A stretch of DNA of 64,000 nucleotides. It comes from Endozoicomonas sp. SCSIO W0465 (lineage in GTDB: Bacteria; Pseudomonadota; Gammaproteobacteria; Pseudomonadales; Endozoicomonadaceae). The translations under genes were made by a program, and so were the position numbers. Location: NCBI RefSeq assembly GCF_023716865.1, contig NZ_CP092417.1, forward strand, positions 2,830,001 to 2,894,000, read 5' to 3'. Position 1 is the first letter of the stretch. The number at the start of each line of letters is the position of its first letter. The notes below the pieces were generated by a model that had not been told where the DNA came from, ran no database searches, and worked only from the letters and a program-made list of their open reading frames with translations. This document shows, one piece after another, positions 27,547-36,574 of the stretch.

Positions 27547-28761
27547 TTAACGATAGTGCAGCCCCATGGCGTCACGGACTTCCTTAAGCGTGTCCTGGGC
27601 TTCGTCCCGGGCTTTCTCACACCCTTCGGTAATAATGCTCTTTACCACGTCCTGGTTATTTTCCAGTTCCAGAGCTTCAATGCGAATGGGCTCCAGCTCA
27701 GCCTGAACCGCTTCAATTAATGGTTTTTTGCAGTCCAGACAACCAATGCCAGCGCTGGCACAGCCATTCTGTACCCACTCTTGACGTTGCTGGTCAGAAT
27801 ACAGTCTGTGGAATTGCCATACCGGGCATTTCATCGGATCACCCGGGTCGTTCCGACGAATACGTGCCGGGTCCGTGGGCATTTTCCGGATCCTGGCATC
27901 CACCTCGTCAGCACTGTCCCGGAGACTGATGGTGTTGTTATAGGACTTGGACATTTTCTGCCCATCCAGACCCGGCATCCTGGCCTGAGGGGTCAGCAGG
28001 GCGCGGGGCTCTGGCAGGATCACCTTGCCAGTACCTTCCAGATAACCAAACAGACGCTCCTGGTCTCCAAGGGTGATGTTGTTCTGTTCTTTCAGCAGAG
28101 CCCTGGCCGTCTCCAGGGCATCTTCATTCCCTTTCTCCAGATAGGTTTTGCGGAGTTTCCGGTATATTTCCCCCTGTTTTCTGCCCATTTTCTTAATGGC
28201 CATTTCGGCATTCTGCTCAAAGCCGGGTTCACGACCATAAAGATGGTTAAAACGACGGGCAATTTCCCGGGTGATCTCCACATGAGCTTCCTGGTCAGCG
28301 CCCACTGGTATACTACCCGCCCGATAGGCCAGAATGTCTGCACTCTGAAGGAGTGGATACCCCAGGAAACCGTAGGTAGAAAGGTCCTTCTCCCGGAGTT
28401 TTTCCTGCTGGTCTTTGTAAGTTGGAACCCGTTCCAGCCATGAGAGAGGGGTGATCATGGAAAGCAGCAGGTGCAGTTCGGCATGCTCCGGTACCCTGGA
28501 CTGGATAAACAGGGTGGAAGAACCCGGATTAACACCCACCGCCAGCCAGTCAGTGACCATGTTCAGCATATACTGCTGAAGCTGTTGGGTATCTTCATAG
28601 TGCGTGGTCAGTGCATGCCAGTCAGCGACAAAGAAGAAGCAATCGTATTCGTGTTGCAGTGCCAGCCAGTTTTTCAAAACACCGTGATAATGACCAAGAT
28701 GTAATCGGCCAGTGGGTCGCATACCAGATAAAACTCGCGACTGAGGGTCTACAGCGCTCAA
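27547..28761 (-). CDS. trpS: Tryptophanyl-tRNA synthetase
   Basis: This 404-residue class I aminoacyl-tRNA synthetase has the HIGH-like motif GRLHLGHYHG near residue 20 and the KMSKS motif in GQKMSKSYNN near 255. It charges tRNA-Trp in the cytoplasm. A TTG start at 28761 is preferred, since GGGAG lies nine bases upstream and the residues RVLSGMRPTG belong to the fold. The longer form (about 400 instead of 334) with a linker before the C-terminal CLDCKKPLIEAVQ block is known from other gammaproteobacteria. The 200-bp region upstream shows no other gene. Confidence 0.93.
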   Translation of the reverse strand: MSAVDPQSRVLSGMRPTGRLHLGHYHGVLKNWLALQHEYDCFFFVADWHALTTHYEDTQQLQQYMLNMVTDWLAVGVNPGSSTLFIQSRVPEHAELHLLLSMITPLSWLERVPTYKDQQEKLREKDLSTYGFLGYPLLQSADILAYRAGSIPVGADQEAHVEITREIARRFNHLYGREPGFEQNAEMAIKKMGRKQGEIYRKLRKTYLEKGNEDALETARALLKEQNNITLGDQERLFGYLEGTGKVILPEPRALLTPQARMPGLDGQKMSKSYNNTISLRDSADEVDARIRKMPTDPARIRRNDPGDPMKCPVWQFHRLYSDQQRQEWVQNGCASAGIGCLDCKKPLIEAVQAELEPIRIEALELENNQDVVKSIITEGCEKARDEAQDTLKEVRDAMGLHYR

Positions 28762-28966
28762 AGGGTTCTCCCATGTTTGTCCTGATTGGACAGGGTACGA
28801 CAGTTTTCGTCCAGGGAAAAGGGTTTCAGGGCCGTATTCTCTGGCCTGAAATAAGACCTGCAGTCTTCATTATTGAGATTGTTTTTTCTTGCAGATTTTT
28901 AATTTAAGCCTGTTCAGGCAAAAACTTGGGGGCCCGCCAGTGAAACCTTGGTACCCAATCATGGAG

Positions 28967-30127
28967 TTTTACACTGCAGCAATTGAAGACCTGTCCGCTA
29001 CCAAGGCTAAACGTTGACAACGACTTGCCAAGGCGGCTCATCCCCGGCTCACAGGGAAAGTGGGTGGTACACATACGACTTAATCTCGACAGGAAGTGGC
29101 AGTAAATCGACTGCCTGCTTCAATGGCTGACCGCTGCAGTCAAGGCGCTCGACCAGTCGGCGACGGATGCTGGAGCGGCACCAGTCCGCCAGGGAGGCGG
29201 GTTGCCGAAGTGGGGGGATATGGTTGATCTGTGGGCTGGACAACTTCAGGGTGGCCGTAATGGGCAGCATCCACAGGGGCTCCCGGTGCCTGGTCGAGCC
29301 GGGCGCAGTGGGACTGCAGGACCTGAACGATGTCAAGGTGGCCTTTGTGAGCCGCCAGTTCAATGGCGTCCGGGCTGGCCTGGGCTCCGTAGTCCAGCAG
29401 GACCCGGACGATGTCAAGGTGGCCTTTTTCAGCAGCCTGTTCAATGGCGTCCGGGCTGACCTGAGCTCTGGAGGCCAGAAGAGCGCAAACGATGGCAAGG
29501 TGACCTTCATAAATTGCCGTTTCAAGGGGGGTATGGCCGTTGCTGCCGGGAGTGTTGATCTGGGCACCGTTGGCCAGCAGGATAAGAACGATCTCAAGTT
29601 TGCCGTTATACGCTGCGTCCACCAGGGCATCCGGTGACAGGTCGAGTCGGGCGCCGTTGGCCAGCAGGGTGCTGACCATCTCGGTATTTCCACCGTTAGC
29701 AGCAATGGTCAGGGGGGTAATGCCATCCACATCAGGGATGTTGGGTCGGGCACCGGAGGCCAGCAGTATCTGGACTGGCTTAACGCGACCATCAAGAACC
29801 GCTATGTGGAGGGGGGTGATGCCATATTGCTCAGCAATGTCTAGCTGGGCACCTCTGATAATCAAGGTACCGCCACTGGCATCTGAAAAGGTCAAATCTG
29901 TTAAACCGCGATTCATTTAAATTACCTGATCAGTAGGAGACTGCTTGTTTGACTGTTTGCTTGCTTGAAAGTTCTGCAATGCATTGAAACCCGTGTACCC
30001 AATGATGACGTTTTTTGGTGGGAAAGTCCGGTTGTATAAAAGTCAGGTTAATCGGAAGCGCGCCCAGTCCCCCGGAAAGTTCACATCCTTGAAAATAAAT
30101 ATTGAGAGATCAAAACTCTCAACATAA
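28967..30127. repeat. Tandem duplication, unit 1
   Basis: This unit of about 1.16 kb begins TTTTACACTGCAGCAA and holds an ankyrin gene plus about 200 bp of shared 5' flank (for example TGTACCCAATGATGACG). Unit 2 follows directly at 30128. A short stretch just before unit 1 (GTACCCAATCATGG, 28951) resembles the same flank and may be the trace of a third unit. The flank between the genes, 29917-30222, holds only this repeated sequence. Confidence 0.85.
29049..29916 (-). pseudogene. Ankyrin/SOCS-box gene, copy 1, frameshifted before the SOCS box
   Basis: Ankyrin repeats run from residue ~25 to ~225 (YGITPLHIAVLDGRVKPVQILLASGA and five to six more). They match the intact copy at 30223 best in the second half. 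A GGG at about 29233-29235, where the other copy has GG, shifts the frame right after HPEVVQP. Translation then ends in an unrelated tail at 29140. In the alternate frame the SOCS-like end (LADWCRSSIRRRLVER ... LPLPVEIKSYVY) is still conserved down to 29049. The total length is one base more than the other copy. The ankyrin part may still be made, without the ligase-recruiting module. Confidence 0.85.
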
Positions 30128-31301
30128 TTTTTACACTGCAGCAACTGAAGACCTGTCCGCTGCCAAGGGTAAAGGTGGCTCGTTGGCAACGACTTACCTT
30201 ACCAAGGCAGCTCATCCCCGGTTTACAGGGAAAGTGGGTGATACACATACGATTTAATCGCGGCAGGGAGTGGCAGTAAATCGACTGCCTGCTTCAGTGG
30301 CTGACCGCCACCGTCAAGGCGCTCGACCAGTCGGCGACGGATGCTGGAGCGGCACCAGTCCGCCAGGGAGGCGGGTTGCCGAAGTGGGGGGATATGGTTG
30401 ATCTGTGGCTGGACAACTTCAGGGTGGCCGTAATGGGCAGCATCGACAGGGGCTCCCGGTGCCTGGTCGAGCCGGGCGCAGTGGGACTGCAGGACCTGAA
30501 CGATGTCAAGGTGGCCTTTGTGAGCCGCCAGTTCAATGGAGTCCGGGCTGGCCTGGGCTCCGTAGTCCAGCAGGACCCGGACGATGTCAAGGTGGCCATC
30601 TTCAGCAGCCCATTCAATGACGTACGGGCTGACCTGAGCTCTGGAGGCCAGAAGGGCGCGAACGATGGCCAGGTGACCTTTATCGGTCGCCATTTCAAGG
30701 GGGGTATGGCCGTGTTTGCCGGGAGTATTGACCTGGGCACCGTTGGCCAGCAGGATCAAAACGATCTCAAGTGAGCCGTAATACGCTGCGTCCGCCAGGG
30801 CATCCGGTGATAGGTCGGGTCGGGCGCCGTTAGCCAGCAGGGTGCTGACCATCTCGATATTTCCCAAGGTAGCAGCTAAGGACAGGGCGGTGAAGCCATT
30901 CGGGTCAGGGGTGTTGGGTCGGGCGCCTCCGTCCAGCAGGGTCTGGGCTATTTGAAGGTAACCTTTTTTAACTACCACGTGGAGGATGGGGAAGCCATTT
31001 CGGTCAACCGAGTTTGGCTTGGCACGGTTGGTAATCCCGATATCGCCACTGGCAACTGGGGGGGGCAAGTCAGTTAGACAGTGATTCATTTTATGTTACA
31101 TGCATTAAGTGACTACTGATTTGACTGTTTACTTGCTTGATAGTTCCGCAATGAATTGAACCCCGTGTACCCAATGATGACGTTTTTTGGTGGGAAAGTC
31201 CGGTTGTATAAAAGTCAGGTTAATCGGGAGCGTGCCCAGTCCCCCGGAAAGTTCACATCCCTGAAGATAAATATTGGGAGATCAAAATTTTCAACGTAAT
31301 T
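30128..31301. repeat. Tandem duplication, unit 2
   Basis: This is the second copy of the unit, with the intact ankyrin/SOCS gene and the same 5' flank (GTACCCAATGATGACG, then GTTCACATCC) up to about 31301. From 31302 to 31428 I see no gene or repeat. Confidence 0.85.
30223..31089 (-). CDS. Ankyrin-repeat protein with C-terminal SOCS-box-like domain
   Basis: This is a 288-residue protein. Six to seven ankyrin repeats fill residues ~25-230 (examples GFTALSLAATLGNIEMVSTLLANGA, GHTPLEMATDKGHLAIVRALLAS). Residues 241-288 match the eukaryotic SOCS box. The BC box S241-L-A-D-W-C-R-S-S-I250 fits [AST]LxxxCxxx[ILV], and the Cul5 box LPLPAAIKSYV (272-282) fits LPxPxxLKxYL. In animals this pairing is the ASB family, which recruits Elongin B/C and Cullin-5 to ubiquitinate what the ankyrins bind. 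The likely role is a host-directed effector; no secretion signal is evident, and export is inferred. It has a frameshifted paralogue next to it. Confidence 0.85.
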   Translation of the reverse strand: MNHCLTDLPPPVASGDIGITNRAKPNSVDRNGFPILHVVVKKGYLQIAQTLLDGGARPNTPDPNGFTALSLAATLGNIEMVSTLLANGARPDLSPDALADAAYYGSLEIVLILLANGAQVNTPGKHGHTPLEMATDKGHLAIVRALLASRAQVSPYVIEWAAEDGHLDIVRVLLDYGAQASPDSIELAAHKGHLDIVQVLQSHCARLDQAPGAPVDAAHYGHPEVVQPQINHIPPLRQPASLADWCRSSIRRRLVERLDGGGQPLKQAVDLLPLPAAIKSYVYHPLSL

Positions 31302-31428
31302 AACCTTAAGACCGAACTTTATCTCAATAATAACCTCTGATTCATGAGGTGGGGTATCCGGATTACAGGAAAAATCGTCCGGGACTTGTTAAATTACTGT
31401 TACGAGTGATCTGAAATTTTTGCTTGCT

Positions 31429-33378
31429 TTAGCGTCTGCGATTGTGCAGAGGATAATTTTCCGGATGTTTAATGATGTCAGTGGCGATATCAAGAAACTC
31501 CGATTGAATACCTTCATCCTCGAGAATCTTGATGGCAATGTGTTGTTCAGAATATCCGGGTTTTAACAGGTAGTCGTAGATTAGCCTTCCGTCGCTGGTG
31601 ATTTCTGCGTGAACATGCATGTTCTGGAATATTCCGGGGTATTCATCAGCCAGCAGTGTGGGTCTGGGGTAGTGGGTTGTGCAAATATTAATGGAGTTTC
31701 GGTTATTCGAAATGATTTTCAGATAGCCGTAAGTTCCGGCCTCACCTTCTATCGGATTGGTACTGCTGAAAATCTCATCCATCAGTGTCAGGCTGAACTG
31801 ATACGCTTCCATGCTTTCAATGTGTTCCATCAATTCAATAGCCCTGACCGATTCTGCCTTGAATGTTGACAGGCCTGCTGCAACCTCTGAGCTGATATCC
31901 ATATGAGTATGGATCAGTGAAAACGGCGTTATTTCCATATGGTGAGCCGGTGCAATGCCAAAGGTCTGCGCCAGAAGGACGGCAATGGCAATGCCTTCCA
32001 TATTGGTTGATTTTCCGGCAGCATTCGGTCCCGTAATGATGGTGTTCAGGGGATGTTGTGCGCCGATTTCAATACTGTTTGGCACGGCGATCGCTGGTGA
32101 TAAATGCGGATTCCAGAATCGGTCAAGTCTCAAGTAGGGTGAATGATGTTCGGGAATGTATGTTGCGAAGGTCATCGGGTTGTTTGCTCTTTCCTGCCCC
32201 TGACTTACCAGTTTGGCAATAGTCAGCCAGGCATCAACTTCACCGACTGCCTCAAGGATGTGGAGCATGGCGTTTTTGTGCTTCTGCATCAGTTCCAATG
32301 CCATGTGATAGCACCCCATGTGAGAGGTGTAGTACTGCCAGGTCGAGCGGATGGGGCTGGCAGGAGCACCCTGCAACAGAGCGAATATTTCCCGGAATTC
32401 ACCGGAGTGATATAGCTTTGAAAGTTCCGGGTAGAATAACAGTACATTATGAAACAGTGGATGATTTTCAAGTGTCATCCAGAGCTCTCTGGCTTCAAAT
32501 AATGCAAGACCCGGGCGCCTGCTGCGTTCCATCACGTAGGTGTAATAATGTTTCTCTCTCAGGGCACTTCGCTGCGTCAGATAGAGTGTCAGGCAATAAA
32601 GTGTTAAGCCACTGGCCAAATGTAATGGATGTGATGAATGGTAATAGAGGTAGGTAGGCATAAATCCGAGACCGAGTAAATTCAGGCCTTCAATAAATCG
32701 ACGGGAGGCCTCTTTTTCATTACTGGTTTTTGGGTTCATACCAAACTGAGTGGTAGCATCCAGACTCTGGAAGAGTCCTTTGTAGATAGTATCGGAAGGG
32801 TCAAGCAGAGATATGATTCCATCTTCATTGGTAGAGAATCGTCGTAAATGATGTTCCAGTTGAGCCATGACCTTTGGATTATTGATCAGGTGTTGTATGG
32901 TTGACTGTCTTTTTTCCAATTCACTGATATTGACTGTTGGAGTGATCAGCATGTTGGCTAACATGATTTCTCCGGATACAGTCATCGGGTTGCCAAGGCT
33001 TTTCAGAATGCTGTGATCGGGCGATAGCGTCGAGCCATTTAATAAATCCAGGTCTTTAACTGCATAGTGCGTTAAGACGTTGGGTTCAGTGTGGGCCTGG
33101 ACGACAGTTTGTTGGGAGAGTGATTTTAAGATGATTTTTCTTTTTTCTCCGGGAGTGAGCATAATATCTGGAAGTGCTGCTTCACTTTTTGTTAATTCTG
33201 TTTTTTCATCAGAATCCGGATAGGCTTGAGAAAAGTGTTGCTGTGATATGCGAAAGGTGTTTTGTATGCCAAGTTCGGCCTGAACGATCAAGGAGTGTAT
33301 AAGCATTGCAACCATTATTATAAATAGTTTTCTTTTGTATCCTGTGGATTCTATTTTTTTAGCAGCTGACTTTGCCAT
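31429..33378 (-). CDS. MutS-like ATPase with N-terminal membrane segment
   Basis: The 649-residue protein has a C-terminal MutS domain V: Walker A GPNAAGKST (about 450-458), then EVAAGLSTFKAESVRAIE, Walker B SLTLMDEIFSSTNPIEGEAG and CTTHYPRPTLLADE. The upstream core helices resemble MutS domain III (LANMLITPTVNISELEKRQ). There is no mismatch-binding domain I. Residues ~15-35 (KRKLFIIMVAMLIHSLIVQA) look like a signal peptide or anchor, and another hydrophobic pair lies near 240-270. A membrane-bound MutS-family ATPase of unknown role is the best description. It is not canonical mismatch repair MutS. It lies between the ankyrin genes and yciO. Confidence 0.8.
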   Translation of the reverse strand: MAKSAAKKIESTGYKRKLFIIMVAMLIHSLIVQAELGIQNTFRISQQHFSQAYPDSDEKTELTKSEAALPDIMLTPGEKRKIILKSLSQQTVVQAHTEPNVLTHYAVKDLDLLNGSTLSPDHSILKSLGNPMTVSGEIMLANMLITPTVNISELEKRQSTIQHLINNPKVMAQLEHHLRRFSTNEDGIISLLDPSDTIYKGLFQSLDATTQFGMNPKTSNEKEASRRFIEGLNLLGLGFMPTYLYYHSSHPLHLASGLTLYCLTLYLTQRSALREKHYYTYVMERSRRPGLALFEARELWMTLENHPLFHNVLLFYPELSKLYHSGEFREIFALLQGAPASPIRSTWQYYTSHMGCYHMALELMQKHKNAMLHILEAVGEVDAWLTIAKLVSQGQERANNPMTFATYIPEHHSPYLRLDRFWNPHLSPAIAVPNSIEIGAQHPLNTIITGPNAAGKSTNMEGIAIAVLLAQTFGIAPAHHMEITPFSLIHTHMDISSEVAAGLSTFKAESVRAIELMEHIESMEAYQFSLTLMDEIFSSTNPIEGEAGTYGYLKIISNNRNSINICTTHYPRPTLLADEYPGIFQNMHVHAEITSDGRLIYDYLLKPGYSEQHIAIKILEDEGIQSEFLDIATDIIKHPENYPLHNRRR

Positions 33379-33693
33379 GGTTTGATTAATGGTTAATTAA
33401 ATGATTGGTTGTGGTTTTTTGTTGTTTAATTCTTGATTCTTGATTCTTGATTCTTGATTCTGGATTCTGGATTGTTGGATGTTTAATCAGGGTGTCGTTG
33501 TCATTAACGCACCAATCCTAGACGATTTTCTGAATAATAGAAAAAATAGTTTCTGCTCAGAGATGAAAAAATGTGTGTTGATCGGTGAGGGATTCCTGGA
33601 ATGTTGGTTTCGTACTGAAGTTTTTGTGGTGAATTCACCATCATTAATGGTTGTGTGAATTAACAACTTATTATCGTCATTTGGCAAGGAAAA
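33379..33693. other. Intergenic region with a 7-bp tandem repeat
   Basis: At 33430-33473 about six copies of TTGATTC occur in a row, the last two changed to TGGATTC. The rest is AT-rich, and I see no convincing gene. It may include the promoter of the MutS-like gene. Confidence 0.6.
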
Positions 33694-34320
33694 CTAATCA
33701 ATCGTAAAAGGCTCAGGATTCCCTTTGCCAACCCTCAGGATTTCCGGAACATCGCCCATCAGGCTGACCACCGTTGTCGGCTCCATACCCCGGTATCCGC
33801 CATCAATAATCAGATCCAGCTGGGCTTCCAGAGTCATACGGATATCGTAAGGGTCCATCATGGGGAACTCGTCACCAGGCAATTGCAGCGTTGAACTCAT
33901 GATGGGGCATCCCAGCTCGCTGAGCAGCGATTGAACAATGGGACACTCAGGCACACGGATGCCTATGGTCTTCCTCTTTGGGTGCATCAATCGTCGGGGC
34001 ACCTCTCTGGACCCCTTCAGGATGAAGGTATAGGGGCCGGGCGTGTGATTTTTCAGCATTCGATATTGCGTATTGTTAACCTGGGCATAGGTAGCCAGCT
34101 CAGAGAGGTCCCTGCAGACCAGGGTAAAATTATGCCTTTCATCCAGCCTGCGTATTTGCCGGATCCGCTCAACCGCCTTTTTATCGCCAATGTGACAACC
34201 CAGGGCATAGGCTGAGTCTGTAGGGTAGGCGATCACACCGCCATCACGAATAATATCAACAGCCTGACGAACCAGGCGCAGTTGGGGATTGTCGGGGTGA
34301 ATCTGAAAAAACTGGCTCAT
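33694..34320 (-). CDS. yciO: YciO, YrdC/Sua5-domain protein
   Basis: This is a 208-residue protein from the ATG at 34320 (MSQFFQIHPDNPQLRL), matching the E. coli YciO start closely. The YrdC-type dsRNA/ATP-binding fold is visible in GGVIAYPTDSAYALGC, FTLVCRDLSEL and GPYTFILKGSREVPRRL. YciO is a paralogue of the TsaC threonylcarbamoyl-AMP synthase; its own in vivo role is less clear. The gene is leftward, in the same direction as rnm and trpS, and probably belonged to the same cluster before the MutS-like and ankyrin genes were inserted. Confidence 0.92.
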   Translation of the reverse strand: MSQFFQIHPDNPQLRLVRQAVDIIRDGGVIAYPTDSAYALGCHIGDKKAVERIRQIRRLDERHNFTLVCRDLSELATYAQVNNTQYRMLKNHTPGPYTFILKGSREVPRRLMHPKRKTIGIRVPECPIVQSLLSELGCPIMSSTLQLPGDEFPMMDPYDIRMTLEAQLDLIIDGGYRGMEPTTVVSLMGDVPEILRVGKGNPEPFTID

Positions 34321-34633
34321 GGCAATCGTCAGCATCAAGGTTATTCACTCTGGCTATGGCCTGGGGTGAACCAGTGTGTGTTGGTGGTGACAAGCAAAGC
34401 AGTTTGTCGGCCATAACTCAGAGTGGTGAAGGAACAGAGCCTTCAGCCAGAAAGATAGCCTTCAGCCAGGAAAAAGGCCTTTAGCGTAAGTAAGAGTAAC
34501 GCTTCAGCGAAAGAACACTGTGGTGATTGCGCAAAAGCGGAGGCGCATCATAACACTGTGGTGAGCAGGAAAGAAGTACTTGGAAGGTCTTCACAACGCT
34601 ATATTGAACGACTTGAACAGGGAGCCACCGGCC

Positions 34634-35524
34634 TTAGTTCCAGATATCCCAAACCGGTTTCAGGTTTTCCGGGAGAGAGGGAGGTAGTCGGCCAATATCA
34701 ACCCATGGGTAGTCCGGGTTGTGAAAATCGCTACCCTGTGAGGCCATCAGGTTAAACTCGCGACAATAACGTGCCATTTGTTCTACCTGACTGTGTGGGT
34801 GGTTAGACCCCTGAACCTCCATGGCATGACCGCCAGCCAGTTTGAAGTCTTTGATCAGAGCCCTGAGTTTGGTTGCGGTCATCCGGTATTTTCCGGGATG
34901 GGCAAGAACGGCCACTCCTCCCAGCGCCCGGATCCAGGCAACACCCTGGCTCATTTTTGGCCAGAAGGCTTTAAGGTTGCCAATTTTGCTGTTATCGAGA
35001 TACTTTCGAAAAGCAGCATCCATATCATTGCATCGCCCTTCACTGATCAGCCAGCGGGCAAAGTGTGGCCGGCCAATCTGTACGTCGTCCGGTTTCAGAA
35101 TAAAGCCATGACGGCCGTTTTGTTGTTGTTCAACGGCACCTTCAAGGACTTTTCGGAAAATCTGGTCGGAACTCCAATCTGGCAGGCGACGGGCCAGTCG
35201 TTCGGCAATATGATGTGAGCGTTTTCTTCGAGACTCGCCCTGGGCGTTGACCACCATCTCCAGATCTCTGTGGTCAAGGGAGAAATTCAAACCGACAATA
35301 TGAATTTCAGCGCCAGACCAGGTGGTGGATAGCTCAATGCCGGTGATTAATCGGATATCCCCCTCAGGAGCATGGTCTCTGAGGAAATAGTGGGCAGCTA
35401 CCGTGTCATGATCGGTAATGGCCAGCGTATGAACATGACGTTCCTGAGCCCGCTTGCAGAGCTCAACCGGGTCAAGAGTTCCATCAGAAGCGGTGGTGTG
35501 GCTGTGTAAATCAATGGAAATCAA
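34634..35524 (-). CDS. rnm: PHP-domain phosphoesterase (RNase AM / YciV)
   Basis: This 296-residue protein has PHP metal-binding motifs: DLHSHTTASDGTL (residues 5-17), ITDHDTVAAH, GIELSTTW, LAHPGKY and the late SQGSDFHNP. The family acts on 3',5'-nucleotide bisphosphates and trims 5' ends of RNA, including rRNA precursors. It is divergent from yciB, with 150 bp between them that should hold both promoters. In the gap 34339-34633 I saw only a repeated phrase GCCTTCAGCCAG and no gene. Confidence 0.9.
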   Translation of the reverse strand: MISIDLHSHTTASDGTLDPVELCKRAQERHVHTLAITDHDTVAAHYFLRDHAPEGDIRLITGIELSTTWSGAEIHIVGLNFSLDHRDLEMVVNAQGESRRKRSHHIAERLARRLPDWSSDQIFRKVLEGAVEQQQNGRHGFILKPDDVQIGRPHFARWLISEGRCNDMDAAFRKYLDNSKIGNLKAFWPKMSQGVAWIRALGGVAVLAHPGKYRMTATKLRALIKDFKLAGGHAMEVQGSNHPHSQVEQMARYCREFNLMASQGSDFHNPDYPWVDIGRLPPSLPENLKPVWDIWN

Positions 35525-35674
35525 AATTGTCTCTTACCCTGAAAGTCAATTAGTTTATTATGTAGTTTGACTGTTATTGCCTGCAGGCTCAAACTCCCTA
35601 ACCGTTATTCACAATAAACAGTCGGTACCATTGTCATAAGTTGGTGCCTGCTATTCTACTCTGATCGGCCAAAT

Positions 35675-36250
35675 ATGAAGCAACTAATTGACTTTATTCC
35701 TCTGATTCTCTTCTTTGTGGTCTATAAAATGGACCCGAGAATGGTCAGCCTGGGGGCAAACGAATTTGAACTGGGTGGACCGTTCAGTGCAACACTGGTG
35801 TTAATGGTTGCTTCCATTTTGATTTATGGCAGCCTGTATCTGAAAAACCGTGAACTTGAGAAAAGCCATGTGGTCACGCTCGCGGCGGTTGTGCTGTTTG
35901 GGGGCATGACACTGGCTTTTCATGATGAAGCCTTTCTGAAATGGAAAGCCCCCATCGTTAACTGGATCTTTGCGATTGCCTTTCTGGGCAGTCAGTTTAT
36001 TGGTGAAAAGACCCTGCTGGAACGGATGATGGGGCATGCCATGACACTGCCGGACAATATCTGGCTCAAGATGAACATCAGTTGGGTTATATTTTTCATT
36101 CTTCTGGGGGCAGCAAACCTCTTCGTGGCATTTACCTTTCACGATATCTGGGTGGACTTTAAAGTGTTCGGCAGCCTGATTCTGACCTTCCTGTTTGTGA
36201 TTGGTCAGTTTCTGGTGATTTCAAAACATATTCAAACCGGGGAGAAGTAA
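35675..36250 (+). CDS. yciB: Inner-membrane septation/spanning protein YciB
   Basis: This 191-residue protein has five hydrophobic helices and the family N-terminus MKQLIDFIPLILFFVVYKM. Conserved AFHDEAFLKWK and GEKTLLERMMG are present. YciB (IspZ, septation protein A) is linked to cell envelope synthesis and division in enterobacteria. Its stop is directly followed by the ATG of yciI, so the two are translationally coupled. Confidence 0.95.
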   Translation: MKQLIDFIPLILFFVVYKMDPRMVSLGANEFELGGPFSATLVLMVASILIYGSLYLKNRELEKSHVVTLAAVVLFGGMTLAFHDEAFLKWKAPIVNWIFAIAFLGSQFIGEKTLLERMMGHAMTLPDNIWLKMNISWVIFFILLGAANLFVAFTFHDIWVDFKVFGSLILTFLFVIGQFLVISKHIQTGEK

Positions 36251-36550
36251 ATGCTCTACGCTATTTTCAGTGAGGATGTCGATAGTAGCCTGCCATTACG
36301 AATGAAGGCTCGTCTTGCACACCTTGATCGGCTTCAGCAACTAAAGGATGAAGGTCGGTTGGTGCTTGCCGGGCCCTGTCCTGCCATAGACAGCAATGAT
36401 CCGGGTGAGGCTGGTTTTACCGGTAGTCTGGTGGTCGCCGAATTTGCCAGTTTACCCGAAGCACAGGCCTGGGCTGATGCCGATCCCTATATTGAGGCTG
36501 GCGTTTATCGACAGGTTATCGTTAAGCCATTTAAAAAAGTTCTGCCGTGA
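36251..36550 (+). CDS. yciI: YciI-like protein
   Basis: This 99-residue protein of the YCII/ferredoxin-like fold has MLYAIFSEDVDSSLPLR, RLQQLKDEGRLVLAGPCP, and ADPYIEAGVYRQVIVKPF with the conserved Asp of the putative active site. The function is unknown, though it resembles small dehydrochlorinase-like enzymes. It begins on the base after the yciB stop. Confidence 0.93.
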   Translation: MLYAIFSEDVDSSLPLRMKARLAHLDRLQQLKDEGRLVLAGPCPAIDSNDPGEAGFTGSLVVAEFASLPEAQAWADADPYIEAGVYRQVIVKPFKKVLP

Positions 36551-36574
36551 TTTGAGATGCTGATACCTGTGAAA

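Noticed and set aside
33487..33687. 66-residue leftward open frame before the MutS-like gene
   Set aside because: Low-complexity surroundings, no ribosome-binding site and no recognisable motif.
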